From Clostridiales bacterium (GTDB lineage: Bacteria; Bacillota; Limnochordia; Darwinibacteriales; B1SED10-159): a stretch of DNA of 64,000 bases. Of the stretch, positions 61,506 to 64,000 are shown in pieces (the stretch's first letter is position 1; each line of letters starts with the position of its first letter). The stretch lies in assembly GCA_003559095.1 (NCBI GenBank), contig PWMW01000187.1, forward strand, positions 26,164 through 90,163, in the 5' to 3' direction. The notes under the pieces are model-generated. The model saw nothing but the letters and a program-made list of their open reading frames with translations. It was not told the origin of the DNA and made no database searches. The translations under genes were made by a program, and so were the position numbers.

Positions 61506-62816
61506 TTAGGGTATGAGCTGCGAGAGCTGTTGTATCATGCTGTCCCAGGTGGGCCTTTCCGATGTGTCCTGCCGCAGGAACTGGTTGATACCCTCTATAT
61601 GTTCTATGGCTTCGTCGATTTTGGCACTGCTGCCGTTGTTGTAGGCACCAATACTAATCAGATCCTCGTTGTCCCTGTAGATGGCCATCAGCGAGCGGAG
61701 CTTGGCTGCCCGCTGTTGATGATCTTTGCTGGCTATGTCCGGCATGACCCGTGAGACGCTGGCAAGGATATCGATGGCTGGATACTGTTGTCGTTCGGCG
61801 ATCTTGCGGGACAGGACAATGTGACCATCCAGAATACCGCGCACCGCATCAGCAATGGGTTCATTCATGTCATCGCCATCCACCAGCACTGTGTAGAATC
61901 CAGTGATTGTTCCTTCGCGGCCAGGCCCCGTACGTTCAAGAAGTTTTGGTAGCAACGCGAACACCGATGGCGTAAAGCCTCTTGTTGCCGGCGGTTCTCC
62001 CGCTGCCAATCCGATCTCCCGCTGGGCATTGGCGAAGCGCGTCACGGAATCCATCATGAAAAGGACATCCGCCCCTTGATCCCGATAATACTCAGCAATG
62101 GCGGTGGCTACCATCGCCCCCTTGAGGCGGACCATAGCCGGTTGATCCGAGGTGGCAACAATGACCACAGAACGGGCAATTCCCTCCGGGCCTAAATCTC
62201 GTTCCAGGAATTCGCGGACTTCCCGTCCCCGTTCTCCAATTAGGGCAATGACATTGATGTCGGCCGTGGTGTTGCGGGCCATCATGCCCAATAAGGTGCT
62301 CTTTCCCACCCCACTGCCGGCGAAGATACCCAGGCGCTGTCCCTTACCGCAGGTCAGAACAGCATCGATGGCACGAACCCCCACAGGAAGTGGCTGTGTA
62401 ATGCGCTGACGATGCAGTGGCTGCACTGCTTCCCCAGCAACGGGATAGGAGCCCGAACTGACCACCGGGCCCTTGTTGTCCAACGGCCGACCCAGGCCAT
62501 CCAATACCCGACCCAACAACCTTGGACCCACAGGGGTCTTAAGGGGTCGTCCAGTGGCGATCACGTAGCTTCCGGGACCAATTCCTGCCAGATCCGCCAA
62601 GGGCATGAGCAGTATCCGTTTCTCCCTGAACCCAACCACCTCAGCTAGAATGGGCCGCCCTGCTTTGGAATGGACAAAGCACAGATCACCAAAGCTGGCA
62701 TTAGGGCCCTGGGATTCAAGAATGAGACCGATGACCTGTGTAACCCGGCCTGTCTGCGAAAAGTCATCCATCTGTTCCAGGTGATGTTGGTAATGGTAGA
62801 TTCTATTCATCGCCAT
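61506..62816 (-). CDS. fliI: Flagellar export ATPase FliI
   Basis: The 436-residue ATPase energises export. Motifs are GIFAGSGVGKSTLLGMMARN (Walker A), VIALIGERGREVREFLERDLG, VLFMMDSVTRFANAQREIGLAAGEPPATRG (Walker B and arginine region), and VLSRKIAERQQYPAIDILASVSRVM. It is full length. It overlaps fliH by 14 bp and is followed by fliJ. Confidence 0.98.
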   Translation of the reverse strand: MAMNRIYHYQHHLEQMDDFSQTGRVTQVIGLILESQGPNASFGDLCFVHSKAGRPILAEVVGFREKRILLMPLADLAGIGPGSYVIATGRPLKTPVGPRLLGRVLDGLGRPLDNKGPVVSSGSYPVAGEAVQPLHRQRITQPLPVGVRAIDAVLTCGKGQRLGIFAGSGVGKSTLLGMMARNTTADINVIALIGERGREVREFLERDLGPEGIARSVVIVATSDQPAMVRLKGAMVATAIAEYYRDQGADVLFMMDSVTRFANAQREIGLAAGEPPATRGFTPSVFALLPKLLERTGPGREGTITGFYTVLVDGDDMNEPIADAVRGILDGHIVLSRKIAERQQYPAIDILASVSRVMPDIASKDHQQRAAKLRSLMAIYRDNEDLISIGAYNNGSSAKIDEAIEHIEGINQFLRQDTSERPTWDSMIQQLSQLIP

Positions 62817-63555
62817 GATATGTCACTTCCAAGAGATTTTCGGCCAATTTACCCAAGCGCTGTTCCAAGCTGGCGTCTAGGGCACCGAATTCCGTTTCAA
62901 AGATTAGGGTTCCCTGTTTAAGGGTTTCGTCCGGTTCCCAGGTCAATGTACCGCGATAATCGGTCCAGCTCAGCTCAGCTTCCTGCAAGGGCTGGTAGTC
63001 CTTAGGATGAATACGGATGACAATATGCTCGGCAGTACTGAGTCGTTCGAGAGCTTCGTCCACAATGGGTCGCAGCCAGGAAGGATTCTCCGTGATCTGC
63101 CGCCTAATTATCTTTTCGGCAAGAAGCAGGGCTAACTTTAAGAAATCAGCTTCCTGCTGTTTCAGCGCCTCTGAGCGAGCCTGAACCGCTGCTTGCACAG
63201 TTGTTTCAAGCGTTTGAATAAGTGTTTGAGCTTGCTCCATAGCTTCCTGACGGCCCTGTTCAAGGCCTTCTGTGAAGCCTTCATTCCATCCATCGCGCTT
63301 AGCCTGCAGTCTCTGGGCACTCAGATCATCCTCTGCTTGCTTGTGCAACGAGGCCGCTTCTTGTTGGGCGGCGGCCACGATCTCCTCAGCCCGCACCGCA
63401 GCCTGTTCGAGGCTTGCCGCTGCCTTGGCCAGGGGACCCTGACGACCGTTGACGTCTTCCTCGCAACTTTGCTGGAGAGTGTGGGAGCGGATAATTTCGT
63501 TGGCAGCATCATTGAGAATGACTTTGAGGTCAGCAGCTTTGATGATTTTAGACAA
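62803..63555 (-). CDS. fliH: Flagellar export regulator FliH
   Basis: The product begins best at TTG (M-SKIIKAADLKVIL, 250 residues), 9 bases after GGAGAGG and matching common FliH starts; an ATG three codons upstream (63564) is the alternative. A coiled-coil middle (LEQAAVRAEEIVAAAQQEAASLHKQAEDDLSAQRLQAKRDG) precedes the C-terminal V-ATPase E-subunit-like domain (LALLLAEKIIRRQI, then IVIRIHPKDYQPLQE). FliH regulates FliI. It overlaps the end of fliG by about 8 bp and fliI by 14 bp. Confidence 0.9.
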   Translation of the reverse strand: MSKIIKAADLKVILNDAANEIIRSHTLQQSCEEDVNGRQGPLAKAAASLEQAAVRAEEIVAAAQQEAASLHKQAEDDLSAQRLQAKRDGWNEGFTEGLEQGRQEAMEQAQTLIQTLETTVQAAVQARSEALKQQEADFLKLALLLAEKIIRRQITENPSWLRPIVDEALERLSTAEHIVIRIHPKDYQPLQEAELSWTDYRGTLTWEPDETLKQGTLIFETEFGALDASLEQRLGKLAENLLEVTYHGDE

Positions 63556-64000
63556 CGATCTCATCCTCTCCACCGCGAGCGATGACAATTTCACCAGCTT
63601 CTTCCAGACGACGAATGGCAGTTACGATCTTCTGCTGCGATTCTTCGATCTCTCGCAGTCGTACTGGTCCCATGAACTCGATCTCTTCTTTCAGCATCTC
63701 TGCAGCCCGCTTGGACATATTTCTGTAGATCCGTTCAGCTACCTCATCGCTGGACGTTTTGAGCGCTTTGGCCAGTTCCTTGGAGTCCGTTTCTTGGATC
63801 ATCTTTTGGATGGAGCGGTCATCGAGGGTAATGATGTCCTCGAAAACAAACATACGTTTGCGTATTTCCTCAGCCAGTTCCGGATCTTCCTCCTCGAGGG
63901 CATCGATAATAGTGCGCTCTGTGGCACGGTCTACCTGGCTGAGAATCTCCACAGCCGAGTCCAAACCACCAGCTACGGTGTAGTCGTCCACAGCAAAGGC
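63548..64000 (-). CDS. fliG: Flagellar motor switch protein FliG, C-terminal part (cut by window edge)
   Basis: Only the last 150 codons are in the window; the frame stays open to base 64000. The visible part spans the middle and C-terminal domains. DRATERTIIDALEEEDPELAEEIRKRMFVFEDIITLDDRSIQKMIQE is the hallmark region. KALKTSSDEVAERIYRNMSKRAAEMLKEEIEFMGPVRLREIEESQQKIV is the charged torque helix region that meets MotA. FliG heads the fliG-H-I-J series. The N-terminus and the upstream fliF lie outside. Confidence 0.95.
   Translation of the reverse strand, partial: AFAVDDYTVAGGLDSAVEILSQVDRATERTIIDALEEEDPELAEEIRKRMFVFEDIITLDDRSIQKMIQETDSKELAKALKTSSDEVAERIYRNMSKRAAEMLKEEIEFMGPVRLREIEESQQKIVTAIRRLEEAGEIVIARGGEDEIVV

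Overview
The window is a 64 kb block in which every gene I can support lies on the minus strand, so transcription runs from base 64000 towards base 1. About 69 protein genes are packed into long operons with many 1-17 bp overlaps. I see no rRNA, tRNA, CRISPR array, insertion sequence or phage gene. The gene content is firmicute: PolC-type polymerase, the nusA-ylxR-ylxQ-infB-rbfA order, sigD followed by a SwrB-like gene and rpsB-tsf, and strong AGGAGG ribosome binding sites. GTG and TTG starts are frequent. An ExbB-ExbD-TonB operon, a C-terminally membrane-anchored SLH/coiled-coil protein resembling Thermotoga Omp-alpha, and RseP-Dxr-UppS-CdsA envelope genes suggest a two-membraned (diderm), motile, anaerobic firmicute, perhaps of the Limnochordia/Hydrogenispora kind. 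The lineage is inference; no marker here fixes it.

Layout in transcription order. (1) 64000-45469 is the flagellar/motility cluster: fliG (cut by the window edge), fliH, fliI, fliJ, a 369 bp gene-free gap, a MotE-like gene, fliK, flgD, a TIGR02530-type gene, flgE, motA, motB, fliL, fliN, fliO, fliP, fliQ, fliR, flhB, flhA, flhF, flhG, then a PilZ/YcgR-like gene. It continues with sigD and a SwrB-like gene. (2) 44191-29988 carries translation, lipid and envelope housekeeping: rpsB, tsf, pyrH, frr, a small ORF, uppS, cdsA, dxr, rseP, ispG, proS, a glycosyltransferase and a short polC. (3) 29947-21634 is rimP-nusA-ylxR-ylxQ-infB, then rbfA-nrnA-truB-ribF, followed by rpsO and pnp with their own terminators. 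(4) 18913-13290 is an energy-conserving 2-oxoacid oxidation cluster: butyrate kinase, phosphate butyryltransferase, a second butyrate kinase, then a four-subunit ferredoxin-dependent 2-oxoacid oxidoreductase. (5) 13191-8147 is a phosphatase, xerD and nucleoside salvage (deoB, pdp), followed by a PHP phosphoesterase. (6) 7878-2446 is the exbB-exbD-tonB-secreted protein-SLH/coiled-coil operon, closed by a good terminator. (7) 2388-1 is cheW, fliM and the N-terminal part of fliY (cut by the window edge).

The points most worth a second look are these. The exbBD-tonB operon also encodes a putative outer-membrane/peptidoglycan tether and a large secreted protein with a cohesin-like C-terminus. PolC lacks the proofreading exonuclease normally inserted in its PHP domain. 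The 369 bp gap in the flagellar operon has long-range self-complementarity. Several leaders (rimP-nusA, exbB, rpsB, rbfA) carry hairpins that look regulatory. The fliM-fliY pair is separated from the main flagellar cluster while a stand-alone fliN stays in it. Family names come from motifs and family knowledge only; no search was run.
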